A stretch of 64,000 nucleotides of DNA, taken from positions 28,156 through 92,155 of the forward strand of contig NZ_LMCQ01000002.1 of assembly GCF_001424835.1 (NCBI RefSeq), given 5' to 3'. The position numbers and the translations under genes were made by a program. Under the pieces are notes generated by a model, which made no database searches, was not told where the DNA came from, and saw only the letters and a list, made by a program, of their open reading frames with translations. Below, in pieces: positions 16,628 through 25,413 of the stretch (positions within the stretch are counted from its first letter, which is position 1; every line of letters starts with the position of its first letter). This DNA comes from Variovorax sp. Root318D1. GTDB lineage: Bacteria; Pseudomonadota; Gammaproteobacteria; Burkholderiales; Burkholderiaceae_C.

Positions 16628-17625
16628 GACGCGGATCCGTCGCCGAAGTGGCCGTGCCGCGCGTAGCGGTCGAGCGCGGCAACCATCGCGGAGGCCATGG
16701 CCGGATGCGAGGGGTCGTGTCCTGCGCCGTCGATCCAACGCAGTTGGCTGTGCGGGATGCGATCGTGCACCGCCTGTGCGCCTTCGGGGCGGCAGATGCG
16801 ATCGTCGCGCGAATGCAGCAGCAGGGTAGGCACCAGCGGCAGCGCGCCGAGGCGGTCGAGCAGCGGGGGCGCGTCTAGCCAGCAGCGGTGCTGAAGGTAG
16901 TGGCTTTGCACGCGATAGCGGTCGACCAGCGCGTCGAGCGTGGCGCGGTCGGGTTCGATGGGCGTAGGCTCTTCGTTTCGTAGGGCTGTGCCGCGCGCCA
17001 GTGTCTGTTCCCAGCGCCACCAGGCCAGGGCAAGGCGCCGCGGCAGATCGCCGGACGACGCGTTCAGCAGCCCGCGAGCGAGGAAACCGAGCATGTCGTG
17101 GCGCTGATCGGCCGGCGCCACGGACGCGAAACGCGCCCATGCGGCCGGCGCGCGGGCATCCGTGTCCTGGAAGAAAGCCTCGATGTCTTCGGCCCGCGGC
17201 AGAAACACCGCACGCAGCAGCAGGGCGGCCACCGCCTGCGGTTCAAACAGCGCGTGCGCGAGCGCCAGCGTCGCACCCCACGAGCCGCCGGCCACGAGCC
17301 AGTGCGGCACTTCGAGCTGATCGCGCACGTGCCGCAGATCGTCCAGAAGATCGGCCGTGCGGTTGTGCGCCGTCGCACCGCGCGGGCGGCTCCGGCCGGC
17401 GCCGCGCTGGTCGATGGCGATCACGCGATATCGCGCCGGATCGAAGAAGCGGCGCAGCAGCGGCGAGCTGCCCGATCCGGGCCCGCCATGCAGCACCACG
17501 GCGCAGATGCCCGCCGGATCACCACTTTCTTCTACATGCAGCACGTGGCCGTGCGACACGGCCAATGCATGGGTTCGCCAGGGTGGAGATTCGGGGTACA
17601 GGCCGGTAGGAAGCACGGGGGCCAT
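16624..17625 (-). CDS. proline iminopeptidase (alpha/beta hydrolase, S33 type)
   Basis: 333 residues. VVLHGGPGSGSSPLLRRFFDP has the HGGPG oxyanion motif of prolyl iminopeptidases, IAIDQRGAGRSRP is the conserved loop, and LVAGGSWGATLALAHAL contains the nucleophile Ser in G-x-S-x-G-x. LLLHSRDDRICRPEG and IDGAGHDPSHPAM supply the Asp and His. The enzyme removes N-terminal proline from peptides in the cytoplasm. It is the first gene of an overlapping operon with the histidine kinase and regulator (ATGA at 16624-16627) and diverges from pqqA. A role in degrading or trimming PqqA-derived peptides is possible but unsupported beyond position. ATG 17625 is chosen over 17643. Confidence 0.85.
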   Translation of the reverse strand: MAPVLPTGLYPESPPWRTHALAVSHGHVLHVEESGDPAGICAVVLHGGPGSGSSPLLRRFFDPARYRVIAIDQRGAGRSRPRGATAHNRTADLLDDLRHVRDQLEVPHWLVAGGSWGATLALAHALFEPQAVAALLLRAVFLPRAEDIEAFFQDTDARAPAAWARFASVAPADQRHDMLGFLARGLLNASSGDLPRRLALAWWRWEQTLARGTALRNEEPTPIEPDRATLDALVDRYRVQSHYLQHRCWLDAPPLLDRLGALPLVPTLLLHSRDDRICRPEGAQAVHDRIPHSQLRWIDGAGHDPSHPAMASAMVAALDRYARHGHFGDGSAS

Positions 17626-17651
17626 GGTACGCGGTGACCCCACGGCCGCTA

Positions 17652-17681
17652 TTCATGAAAATCATGAAGTGCCATTCATGA
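17652..17681. promoter_or_regulatory. three TTCATGA elements upstream of pqqA, candidate operator
   Basis: TTCATGA (17652-17658) and its exact inverse TCATGAA (17662-17668) are separated by AAA, and a further TTCATGA lies at 17675-17681. Element spacing is near one helical turn. The site is 108 bases before pqqA and 27 bases before the divergent proline iminopeptidase start, so it could serve both promoters. The regulator is unknown. Confidence 0.5.
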
Positions 17682-17788
17682 TTTCACGGCTAGGTCGCGA
17701 GGGTCCATGGGTTCAATATGCGTCCTGGAGCACACGAAGTTCCCGCAGTCGCCAGGTGGCGCTGTGCAACCTCTGCAGGAGACACTAC

Positions 17789-17863
17789 ATGAAATGGGAA
17801 ACCCCGACGGCAACTGATCTTCGCTTCGGCTTCGAGATCACGATGTACGTCAGCGCACGCTGA
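17789..17863 (+). CDS. pqqA: PQQ precursor peptide PqqA
   Basis: A 24-residue peptide beginning MKWETPTATDLRFGF. Glu16 and Tyr20 form the E-x3-Y pair (FEITMYV) that PqqE cross-links to begin building pyrroloquinoline quinone, and the C-terminus is short and basic. A good ribosome site, GCAGGAGAC, lies just upstream (17775-17783). It is followed by a hairpin and then pqqBCDE, the standard order. PQQ is the prosthetic group of XoxF encoded nearby. Small size and the conserved pair make the call secure. Confidence 0.97.
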   Translation: MKWETPTATDLRFGFEITMYVSAR

Positions 17864-17879
17864 ATTGCGCGCCTCGTCA

Positions 17880-17910
17880 CAACCCGTCCCGTCAATCGCG
17901 GGGCGGGTTG
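17880..17910 (+). terminator. attenuator/terminator hairpin between pqqA and pqqB
   Basis: CAACCCGTCCCG and CGGGGCGGGTTG pair over 11 of 12 positions with one G-U, around a short loop. A pyrimidine tract follows (17911-17943) with a run of eight T. Its position suits partial termination that leaves pqqA mRNA in excess over pqqBCDE. Confidence 0.7.
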
Positions 17911-17944
17911 TTTCGAACCTCTTTCTTCTTTTTTTTCCCCCTCG

Positions 17945-18868
17945 ATGCGCATCACCGTATTGGGCTCCGCCGCCGGCGGCGGCTTTCCGCAATGGAACTG
18001 CAACTGCCCCAATTGCGCCGGTGTGCGCGCGGGCACGGTGCGCGCCAAGGCGCGCACCCAGTCCTCGATCTTCGTGCGGCCCGACGACAGCACCGACGGC
18101 GTGCTGTTCAACGCCTCGCCCGACATCCTGGAGCAGATCCGCAGCAGCCCGGTGCTGCAGCCGGCCCGCAAGATGCGCGACACCGCGATTGCCGGCGTGG
18201 TGCTGATCGACGGACAGATCGACCATGCCACCGGCCTCTTCATGCTGCGCGAGCGCGGCACGCCGCTCCCGCTGTGGTGCACCGACCCGGTCGCTGAAGA
18301 CTTGAGTCAGGGTAATCCCGTGCTGCGCGTGCTCTCGCACTATTGCGGCGTGGCGCGGCAACCGATTGCGCTCGACGGCAGCGCCTTCGAGGTGCCCGGC
18401 GTGCCCGACCTGAGCTTTCGCGCGATGGCGCTGACCGGCAAGGCCGCGCCGTATTCGCCGCACCGCGAACAGCAGGTGGAGGGCGACAACATCGGCGTGA
18501 CCATCTTCGACCGCAAGAGCGGCAAGAGCCTGTTCTACGCGCCGGGCCTCGGCGCCATCACGCCGCCCGTGTTCGATGCCATGGCCAGCGCCGATGCGGT
18601 GATGGTCGACGGCACCTTCTGGACCGACGACGAGATGGTGCGCCTCGGCGTCAGCGGCAAGCATGCTCGGGAGATCGGCCATCTGCCGCAGTCGGGCAAG
18701 GGCGGAATGATCGAGTGGTTGTCCCGGTTGCCGCCGACCACCAAGCGGCGCATGCTGATCCATATCAACAACACCAACCCCATCCTCGACGAAGATTCCG
18801 AAGAGCACGCGGCGCTCAGGCGCGCAGGCATCGAACCGTGCGAAGACGGAATGACCATTCAACTCTGA
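17945..18868 (+). CDS. pqqB: PQQ biosynthesis protein PqqB
   Basis: 307 residues of the metallo-beta-lactamase fold. The N-terminus [19 protein letters not shown] is diagnostic, followed by a C-x-C-x-x-C cluster (CNCPNC). Further family segments are [24 protein letters not shown] and [15 protein letters not shown] near the C-terminus. PqqB acts as an iron hydroxylase on the cross-linked Glu-Tyr intermediate. It has no recognisable Shine-Dalgarno: the bases before the ATG are a T-then-C pyrimidine tract. Translation may therefore depend on read-through from pqqA or on unusual initiation. Confidence 0.96.
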   Translation: MRITVLGSAAGGGFPQWNCNCPNCAGVRAGTVRAKARTQSSIFVRPDDSTDGVLFNASPDILEQIRSSPVLQPARKMRDTAIAGVVLIDGQIDHATGLFMLRERGTPLPLWCTDPVAEDLSQGNPVLRVLSHYCGVARQPIALDGSAFEVPGVPDLSFRAMALTGKAAPYSPHREQQVEGDNIGVTIFDRKSGKSLFYAPGLGAITPPVFDAMASADAVMVDGTFWTDDEMVRLGVSGKHAREIGHLPQSGKGGMIEWLSRLPPTTKRRMLIHINNTNPILDEDSEEHAALRRAGIEPCEDGMTIQL

Positions 18869-18899
18869 TTCAAAGCGCCTCAACGCGACACGCGACACC

Positions 18900-19664
18900 A
18901 TGCACGCCGACAGAATCCAGGACCCATTTCGCGCGGCCGCGGGCAGCGACAAATCCGCGCCGGCATGGAGCCGCGAAGAATTCGAAGCCAAGCTGCGCGA
19001 GCGCGGCCGCAGCTATCACATCCACCATCCGTTCAACGTCATGCTCAACAGCGGCCGGGCCACGCCCGAGCAGATCCGCGGCTGGGTGGCGAACCGCTTC
19101 TATTACCAGATCGCGATTCCGATCAAGGACGGCGCGGTGATCTCGAACTGCCCCGACCCTGCGGTGCGGCGCGGCTGGGTGCAGCGCATCCTCGACCACG
19201 ACGGCTTCGAGCTCGGCGGAATCAAGGACGAAGGCGGTATCGAAGCGTGGCTGCGCCTGGCCGAGGCCGTGGGCCTTGCGCGCGAAGAAGTGCTCGACCT
19301 GCGCCACGTGGTGCCGGCCATGCGTTTCGCGGTCGATGCCTACGTGAACTTTGCGCGCCGTGCGCCGTGGCAGGAGGCGGTGTGCTCATCGCTCACGGAA
19401 CTCTTCGCGCCCGAGATTCACAAGCAGCGCCTGGCCACTTGGCCGGAGCACTACGGCTGGATCGAGCCGGGCGGCCTGACCTACTTTCGCAACCGCGTGA
19501 GCCAGGCCAGGCGCGACGTGGAGCAGGGCCTGGCCATCACGCTCGACCACTTCGACACCCGCGCGCTGCAGGAGCGCGCGCTGGAGGTGCTGCAGTTCAA
19601 GCTCGACATCCTCTGGGCCATGAACGATGCGATGGCCACGCGCTACGGCGTGGGCGGCGCATGA
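18900..19664 (+). CDS. pqqC: pyrroloquinoline-quinone synthase PqqC
   Basis: 254 residues, all-helical cofactor-free oxidase that performs the final ring closure and eight-electron oxidation to PQQ. Typical stretches: [60 protein letters not shown] and [14 protein letters not shown]. The His and Tyr residues lining the active site are visible in the first two. The stop overlaps the pqqD start (ATGA at 19661). Confidence 0.97.
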   Translation: MHADRIQDPFRAAAGSDKSAPAWSREEFEAKLRERGRSYHIHHPFNVMLNSGRATPEQIRGWVANRFYYQIAIPIKDGAVISNCPDPAVRRGWVQRILDHDGFELGGIKDEGGIEAWLRLAEAVGLAREEVLDLRHVVPAMRFAVDAYVNFARRAPWQEAVCSSLTELFAPEIHKQRLATWPEHYGWIEPGGLTYFRNRVSQARRDVEQGLAITLDHFDTRALQERALEVLQFKLDILWAMNDAMATRYGVGGA

Positions 19665-19954
19665 CAGCGAGCAAGACCATGCTGACCGCCGAGAGCAAAC
19701 CTCGCGTCGGCCCCGGCTTTCGCCTGCAATGGGAGCCGGCGCAGGAATGCCATGTGCTGCTTTATCCCGAGGGCATGGTGCGGCTCAACGGCAGTGCGGG
19801 CGAGATCATGAAGCGCTGCGACGGCGAACGCAGCATCGCGGCCATCGTGGCCGACCTGGAACAAGCCTTCGACACCACCGGGCTCGAACCCGAGGTGCGC
19901 GGCTTCGTCGAAATGGCGGCGCAGCAGAACTGGCTGCGCTGGGATCCCCAATGA
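19661..19954 (+). CDS. pqqD: PqqA-binding chaperone PqqD
   Basis: 97 residues, the RiPP recognition element that binds PqqA and presents it to PqqE. The core reads [21 protein letters not shown] then [19 protein letters not shown], a winged-helix-like arrangement, and ends NWLRW as in other PqqD proteins. It overlaps both neighbours by four bases (ATGA at 19661 and 19951), so C, D and E are translationally coupled. Confidence 0.95.
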   Translation: MTASKTMLTAESKPRVGPGFRLQWEPAQECHVLLYPEGMVRLNGSAGEIMKRCDGERSIAAIVADLEQAFDTTGLEPEVRGFVEMAAQQNWLRWDPQ

Positions 19955-21102
19955 CGAATGTGGCACCTCGCCCCGGACCGCCGCTCTGGCTGCTGGCCGA
20001 GCTTACCTACCGCTGTCCGCTGCATTGCGTGTTCTGCTTCAACCCGGTCGACTTCGCCCGGCAGGAGGACGAGCTCGGCACCGAGGACTGGTTGCGCGTG
20101 CTGCGCGAGGGCCGCGAGCTCGGCGCGGTGCAATGCGGCCTCTCGGGCGGCGAGCCGCTCTTGCGCGACGATCTCGAAGTCATCATCGCCGAGGCCGCGC
20201 GGCTGGGCTACTACACCAACCTGCTGACCTCCGGCGTCGGCCTCACGGCGCAGCGCGCCGCCGCGCTCAAGGCCGCGGGCCTGGACCACGTTCAGCTGTC
20301 GTTCCAGGACTCCACGCGCGAGATGAACGACTTTCTCTCGCACACCAAGACCTTCGAATTGAAGAACCGGGTCGCGAAGATCATCAAGGACCAGGGCTGG
20401 CCGATGGTGCTGAACGTGGTGATCCATCGCATGAACATCGACCACATCGACCGCATCATCGAGATGGCGCACGAGATGGGCGCCGAGTACCTCGAGTTGG
20501 CCAACACGCAGTACTACTCGTGGGCCTTCGTCAACCGCGACCAACTGCTGCCCACGCACGAGCAGCTTCGCCACGCCGAGGAGGTGACCGACGCCTGGCG
20601 CAAGCGGCTCGGCGAGCGCATGCGCATCTTCTTCGTGGCGCCCGACTATCACGAGGGCAAGGCCAAGAAATGCGTCAACGGCTGGGGCAGCATGTTCCTC
20701 ACCGTGGCGCCCGACGGCACCGCGCTGCCTTGCCACACCGCCAAGATGCTGCCCGGCCTCGAGTTTCCGAACGTGAAGGCGCACAGCCTGCGCGATATCT
20801 GGTTCGACTCGGAAGGCTTCAACCGCTACCGCGGCACCGGCTGGATGAAGGAGCCCTGCGCGAGCTGCGATCAGCGCGAGCAGGACCTGGGCGGCTGCCG
20901 CTGCCAGGCGTACCTGCTGGCGCAGGATGCGGCCGCCGCCGACCCGGTGTGCGTCAAGAGCCCCGATCACCATCGCGTGGTGGAGGCGGTGGAGCGTGCG
21001 GCCGCGCGGGATCCGGCGGCGCCCACCGAGCATCCGCTGGTGTTTCGCGATCCGGCCAATTCGCGGCGGCTCTCGGCCGCACTCGTCACGCCGGACGCGT
21101 GA
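19951..21102 (+). CDS. pqqE: PqqA peptide cyclase, radical SAM enzyme PqqE
   Basis: 383 residues. LTYRCPLHCVFCFNP contains the C-x3-C-x2-C radical SAM cluster, followed by CGLSGGEPLLRDDLE (GGE motif). The C-terminal SPASM region has cysteines in KKCVNGWGS, LPCHTAKMLPG and CASCDQREQDLGGCRCQA for auxiliary iron-sulfur clusters. It forms the carbon-carbon bond between Glu and Tyr of PqqA. The 3' end overlaps the convergent mxaL gene by 17 bases (21086-21102). Confidence 0.97.
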   Translation: MTNVAPRPGPPLWLLAELTYRCPLHCVFCFNPVDFARQEDELGTEDWLRVLREGRELGAVQCGLSGGEPLLRDDLEVIIAEAARLGYYTNLLTSGVGLTAQRAAALKAAGLDHVQLSFQDSTREMNDFLSHTKTFELKNRVAKIIKDQGWPMVLNVVIHRMNIDHIDRIIEMAHEMGAEYLELANTQYYSWAFVNRDQLLPTHEQLRHAEEVTDAWRKRLGERMRIFFVAPDYHEGKAKKCVNGWGSMFLTVAPDGTALPCHTAKMLPGLEFPNVKAHSLRDIWFDSEGFNRYRGTGWMKEPCASCDQREQDLGGCRCQAYLLAQDAAAADPVCVKSPDHHRVVEAVERAAARDPAAPTEHPLVFRDPANSRRLSAALVTPDA

Positions 21103-22084
21103 GTCCGCGCGGCGGCACGCTGTCGATTGCTTTCTTTTCGCGCTTCGCCGGCTGCCGCTCGCGCAGCCAGCCCAGATCCGGCGCGAACCGCCACACCAGC
21201 AGCAGCAGCGCCAGCAGCGCGGGGATCCATCGCAGGTCGGTGTCCGTCGGCACCTGTTGCGCGTAGCGGCTGTCGAGCATCGCCGTCATCAGCGCATCGG
21301 GCTTGTTCAGGCGCCGGTAGTTCACACCCACCAGTTCGGCCAGCGAGCGCAGGTGGTCTTGCCTGAGCTCTGAAAGATGCTCGTGGTTGAGCGTGCCGCC
21401 CATGGCCGAGCCTTGCACCACCTCGTCGGCACGCCAGTAGCCCGCGGGCTCGCCGTTGCTGCCGGTTTTGGGAATGGGCACCGGCACGTCGCCACCCACG
21501 CCGATTAGCCAGCCCTTCACGTCGCCGGGCTTGATGTCGGTCATCGGCGGCGTCTCGTTGATGCGCAGCGGCGGCGATTCCTGGCCGTCGCTGATGAAGA
21601 CGAAGCCGGTGTCCGGCCCGATGCTGCGGGCTCCGCGCACCGCCCAGGTCACGCCCTTGCTCACGTTGCTGGCGTTGGCCCAGCGCATGCGGCCGTCGAT
21701 GCGCTCGAGCGAGGCCAGCAGTTCTTCATAGTGGCTGCAAACCTCGACCGGCGTAAGGATCACCACCGAGCGGTAGTCCGCAAAAATGCTCCAGCCCACC
21801 TTGGAGCCGCAGGGCAGCGCACCCAACACGTCGCGCATGGCCGCGCGCGCCAAGGTCAGCCGGCTCACCGCCGTATGGTTCAGTTCGACATCCTCGACGT
21901 TCATGCTTTGCGTGATGTCGAAGCTCACCTGCCAGTTGAACACCGGGCGTTGCAACTGCACGCGCGGAGGCCAGACGGCGAACGCCAGCAGGAGCACGGC
22001 CAGCAGCAGAGGTCCGTTGCCCGTGCTGCCGCCGAAGCGCCTTGCAGCCGAAAGCCACCGCCGCGCGGGAGACGATGGCGTCAC
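21086..22084 (-). CDS. mxaL: MxaL-like von Willebrand A-domain protein
   Basis: 332 residues, membrane-anchored. A hydrophobic segment at about 25-40 precedes a vWA domain with a MIDAS-like site at VSFDITQSMNVED (D-x-T-x-S in place of the usual D-x-S-x-S) and FVFISDGQESPP; a second transmembrane stretch (WIPALLALLLLVWRF) is near the C-terminus. MxaL belongs to the MxaACKL set needed for metal insertion or assembly of methanol dehydrogenase. It is last in the xox/mxa operon. Start is GTG 22084, overlapping the mxaK stop (GTGA). Confidence 0.85.
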   Translation of the reverse strand: MTPSSPARRWLSAARRFGGSTGNGPLLLAVLLLAFAVWPPRVQLQRPVFNWQVSFDITQSMNVEDVELNHTAVSRLTLARAAMRDVLGALPCGSKVGWSIFADYRSVVILTPVEVCSHYEELLASLERIDGRMRWANASNVSKGVTWAVRGARSIGPDTGFVFISDGQESPPLRINETPPMTDIKPGDVKGWLIGVGGDVPVPIPKTGSNGEPAGYWRADEVVQGSAMGGTLNHEHLSELRQDHLRSLAELVGVNYRRLNKPDALMTAMLDSRYAQQVPTDTDLRWIPALLALLLLVWRFAPDLGWLRERQPAKREKKAIDSVPPRGLTRPA

Positions 22085-22632
22085 GGCAGATCTCCCGCAA
22101 CGAAGCCCGGAACCCGGACCCGGCGCTGCTCGTGCGCGGGCTGCTGCTCGGCGGAGAAAGCCTCGTGATCTTCGGGTGCGAGCCGCAGCGCGCGCTCCAG
22201 GTTGTAGCGGGCGTCCCAGTCCTGCGGCGAGGCGCGCAGCAGGTCGCGCAGCCGCTGCTTGCCCAGTTCGAACAGGGGCAATGCGCCGGCCTCTTGCGCC
22301 ATGCCCTGGCGCAGGTACATGTTGCCCAGGTTGAACAGCGCCTGCTGCGCGATAGGGTCGCGTTCCCCGGCCTGGATCAGCGCCGCGTATCCCTTGAGCG
22401 CCGCATCGTGCGCGCCGGCTTTAGACAGCGCCAGCGCCTGCGCCAGTTGCAGCTCGCGCGGCGCGGAAACGGGCGCGGGCGAGGCATCCTTGGCGATCGG
22501 CGCGGTGGCGATGCGCGCGATCTCCGTGTTCAGGCCTTGCGTGCGCTGCAGGCGCAGCCCGCGCTCCAGCGCTACGCCGGCGCAGCACAGGCTAATGACG
22601 CCAAAGACCAGGTGAACCGTCCGTCGTTTCAT
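22081..22632 (-). CDS. mxaK: MxaK-like TPR-containing protein
   Basis: 183 residues with an N-terminal hydrophobic anchor (about 5-21) and a periplasmic region of two or three TPR-like helix pairs (ALALSKAGAHDAALKGYAAL, ALFNLGNMYLRQGMAQEAG, DWDARYNLERALRLAPED). It sits exactly where mxaK is found, between mxaC and mxaL. Its role in methanol dehydrogenase maturation is known only genetically. It overlaps the mxaC end by four bases. Confidence 0.82.
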   Translation of the reverse strand: MKRRTVHLVFGVISLCCAGVALERGLRLQRTQGLNTEIARIATAPIAKDASPAPVSAPRELQLAQALALSKAGAHDAALKGYAALIQAGERDPIAQQALFNLGNMYLRQGMAQEAGALPLFELGKQRLRDLLRASPQDWDARYNLERALRLAPEDHEAFSAEQQPAHEQRRVRVPGFVAGDLP

Positions 22633-23630
22633 GCGTTTTTCCGCCAGCTTTGCAGTTGCACCGCGCGGCAGGCGAGCAGGCCCGCGCAGCACAGCATGGC
22701 CGCCAAATAGAACGCGGCGCCGTGGTCACGCCGTGGCACCCGCTCATGAATGGTCAGCGGAAAATTCTGCTGCTTGTCGATCTCTGCCATGGCCGCCGCC
22801 ATCGCATTGGAATCGTCCACCTGATAGAGCCTGTAAGGCGTGGCGAGCGTCTTGAAGAACTGGTGCAGCGCAAGTTCCTCGCCGAGGCCGTAGGCCGATA
22901 CCGTCTCGGTGTTGAGATTGGGCGAGTTCGGGCCGCTGCGCACGTAGATCCAGTACAGCCCGATCTTCTCGCGTGCAAGGCCCGCATGAACGCGCTGGCG
23001 CGTCGCTTCGTCGAGCTGGGCGCCGCCGTCCGAGACGATCAGGATCACGCGGCTTCCCGAATAGCTGCGGCCTTCGAACTCCTCGATGGCGGCCAGCAGC
23101 GCGGTGCCCATGCGGGTCTCGGGAAGGCCGCGGCCGATGGCGGTGGCAGCCAGCGCGGCCTGCACCGTGTCCGTCTTCTGCGTGAAAGGCACGGCCACGA
23201 CCGGCACCGTGCTGAAGGTCATGAAGGCGAAACGGTTGTCGGGCCGCTTGGCGACGAATTCGCTCAGCAGGTCACGCACGACCTTGGCCTTGGGTTCCTG
23301 CGACATGCGGCCCGCCGTCTGCAGGCCGTTGGTGTGGACCGTCGCGTCCATGCTGCTGCTGCGGTCCATGAGAATGAGCACCTCCGCGCCGCGGCCGGGT
23401 CGCTCGACCACGGCGCCCGATTGCCCCGGTCCCGCAAGACCGAGCACCGTGAACGCCATGGCGCCCGCCGCAAAGGCGCGCCACAGAAAACCCACCAGGC
23501 GGCCGACCCGATCGGCTGGCAGCCACGCCAGGTACGAGAAGCCGAGCGTGTCGCTGCGCCTGCGCAGCAGCGGCAACAGCGCGAGCGGCAGCAGCATGAG
23601 CATCCAGGGCTGGGCAAGATCGAAGCGCAT
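22629..23630 (-). CDS. mxaC: MxaC-like von Willebrand A-domain protein
   Basis: 333 residues. The N-terminal half-helix and membrane segment (WMLMLLPLALLPLLRRR; AFAAGAMAFTVLGLAG) is followed by a vWA domain with a full MIDAS signature VLILMDRSSSMDA (D-x-S-x-S), T in FMTFSTVP and D in ILIVSDGG. The C-terminus has another membrane helix (AAFYLAAMLCCAGLLACRAV). MxaC acts with MxaA, K and L in loading the metal of methanol dehydrogenase. In this operon the recipient would be XoxF. Confidence 0.87.
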   Translation of the reverse strand: MRFDLAQPWMLMLLPLALLPLLRRRSDTLGFSYLAWLPADRVGRLVGFLWRAFAAGAMAFTVLGLAGPGQSGAVVERPGRGAEVLILMDRSSSMDATVHTNGLQTAGRMSQEPKAKVVRDLLSEFVAKRPDNRFAFMTFSTVPVVAVPFTQKTDTVQAALAATAIGRGLPETRMGTALLAAIEEFEGRSYSGSRVILIVSDGGAQLDEATRQRVHAGLAREKIGLYWIYVRSGPNSPNLNTETVSAYGLGEELALHQFFKTLATPYRLYQVDDSNAMAAAMAEIDKQQNFPLTIHERVPRRDHGAAFYLAAMLCCAGLLACRAVQLQSWRKNA

Positions 23631-23645
23631 CGTTCGCGTCCCGTG

Positions 23646-24515
23646 TCAGTGCCTGTGGCGCTTTTCCGCATTGCAGAGGGCACGGCACAGCGGCTTGAGC
23701 GGGTAGGCGGCGTGCAGCTGGGCCGATGCAGCAGCACTCTCGGCAAAGAAGAAGCGGCGCGTCGACTCGCGGTAGAAATCTTCCAGGCGCGGTTGCAGCG
23801 GTCGCAGGTAGGGTGCCTCGGCCAGCAGCTGCGGCAGGCTGGCGCCGTGCACGACGCGGCCGGCGCTCTTGTTCAACGCGCGATGCACCACGCGCCATGC
23901 CTCAGGGCTCGAGGGATCGTCGAGACCCTTCAGCTGGCGCCAGGCATTGGCGAACGGAAGCTGCTGCGCTTCACGCCGGTTGCGCCATGCCCACCAGCCG
24001 AGCCAACCCGCGAACACGGCCAAGAGCGCAAGCATTGAGAGCTTCAGCTGCTGCTCCACCGCAAAGGTGGAGATCGGCGCAACCGGACGGTCCGGGCGCA
24101 GCGCTTGCAGATCGCCTTCGGCGAGCACGTCGAGCGGCGTCAGCGGCCCGATGCTGATCGGCCATGCAGGCAGCGCCAGTGCCGGGCCCGATGCGGTCGC
24201 GATGCTGAGCGCCGGCAGCGAGATGGCGGTCAGCGCGCGTGGGGCGTTGACCACCTGGTAGTCGATGGCCAACCAGCGCCGCCCCTCGGCATCGGTCTCG
24301 ATGCGTGACGGCCTGCGTTCCAGCCAGAGATCGATGCGCGCGGTGCTGGGCAACGCGCCCGGCTGCAACGGCTGGCCGGCCTCTTCGAGCAGTACGCGCT
24401 GCGTGAGCACGTCGCCGATCACGTGGCCGAATGCGCGCGGCTGCTCGACGGTGGCCGCACCTGCCGCGCCCGCTGTCATGGCGAGCACCAGCAGCGCGGC
24501 ATGGACCCGGTTCAT
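23646..24515 (-). CDS. mxaA: MxaA-like periplasmic/membrane protein
   Basis: 289 residues. A signal peptide (MNRVHAALLVLAMTAGAAGA) is followed by a beta-rich periplasmic domain, with a membrane helix at about residues 160-178 (LSMLALLAVFAGWLGWWAW) and a cytoplasmic helical tail. Order after mxaS and before mxaC matches mxaRSACKL. MxaA is needed for active methanol dehydrogenase, apparently at metal insertion. It overlaps the mxaS stop by four bases. Confidence 0.82.
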   Translation of the reverse strand: MNRVHAALLVLAMTAGAAGAATVEQPRAFGHVIGDVLTQRVLLEEAGQPLQPGALPSTARIDLWLERRPSRIETDAEGRRWLAIDYQVVNAPRALTAISLPALSIATASGPALALPAWPISIGPLTPLDVLAEGDLQALRPDRPVAPISTFAVEQQLKLSMLALLAVFAGWLGWWAWRNRREAQQLPFANAWRQLKGLDDPSSPEAWRVVHRALNKSAGRVVHGASLPQLLAEAPYLRPLQPRLEDFYRESTRRFFFAESAAASAQLHAAYPLKPLCRALCNAEKRHRH

Positions 24516-25387
24516 GCCGTCGTCTCCATGAAGTAGCGCGTGAGCGCCTCGGCGTCGAAACGGCCATGCATATGAAAGGGTGGCATGCCGTGCGCGTTGA
24601 AGAGGGCGGTGAGTTCGCTTCGCCGTTTTGCGACTGCATCGCGCCACCGCGTGCGCAGCGATTCGCGCATCCAGAGGCTGCGCCGCACACCGGTTTCGGC
24701 ATCGCTCAGGGCGACGAGTGCGCGCGCATCCGGCGGCTCGGTCTCGGCCGGGTCCCAGACCACCAGCGGAACCACGCAGGCCGGCGCGAGCTGTTCGAGC
24801 AGTTCACCGAGCGCGGCAGTCGGCCAGTGAAAGTCGGACGCCAGGAACACCAGCCCGCCGCGGCCGACGATGCGTTCGGTCGCGCGGCGCAAACCTGCCA
24901 GCGCGCTGCCGTCAGTGAGGGGGGCGCCAGGCGTTGCGCTGCAGTCGCGCAGCATCCGCGCCATCAGGCTGCCGTTGCCGCGGCTATGGCGCGCCGGCAC
25001 AAAGAGGTCTTCGCGTTCGCGCTGGTCGAAGGCCAGCAGGCCGACGGTGTCGCCGGCGCGAAACGCGCTGTAGCCCAGCGCCTCGACCAGGTCGGCCACC
25101 ACGTCGAGCTTGCGCCGCTCGGCACCGAAATGCATCGAGGCCGACACGTCCACCACCACGTGCACGGGAATGGCCACGCGCAGCCGGTGGATGCGCACCA
25201 GCCAGTCGCCGCGGCCGTCGCGCACGCTGGCACGCAGGTCGATGCGCCGCGGATCGGGATGGTCGAACAAGCGCCGGTGCGCGGCAAATTCCTGTCCGCT
25301 GCCCTGGCTCAGCCCGCGCTGCGCACCCGGGCGCCAGCCGCCGAAACGGCGCGGCAGCTGGTAATGGAATTCGTCGACGCGCTCCAT
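24512..25387 (-). CDS. mxaS: MxaS-like DUF58 protein
   Basis: 291 residues of the DUF58 family, which partners MoxR-type AAA+ ATPases. The N-terminal segment DRRDxR-like (DHPDPRRIDLRASVRDGRGD) precedes a vWA-like fold with IPVHVVVDVSASMHFG (D-x-S-x-S) and LVFLASDFHW. No membrane helix is evident, so it is probably cytosolic. It follows mxaR by 26 bases and couples to mxaA. Confidence 0.85.
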   Translation of the reverse strand: MERVDEFHYQLPRRFGGWRPGAQRGLSQGSGQEFAAHRRLFDHPDPRRIDLRASVRDGRGDWLVRIHRLRVAIPVHVVVDVSASMHFGAERRKLDVVADLVEALGYSAFRAGDTVGLLAFDQREREDLFVPARHSRGNGSLMARMLRDCSATPGAPLTDGSALAGLRRATERIVGRGGLVFLASDFHWPTAALGELLEQLAPACVVPLVVWDPAETEPPDARALVALSDAETGVRRSLWMRESLRTRWRDAVAKRRSELTALFNAHGMPPFHMHGRFDAEALTRYFMETTA

Positions 25388-25413
25388 GGCCGGCTCGGTG
25401 TTTCGGGGCGCGG

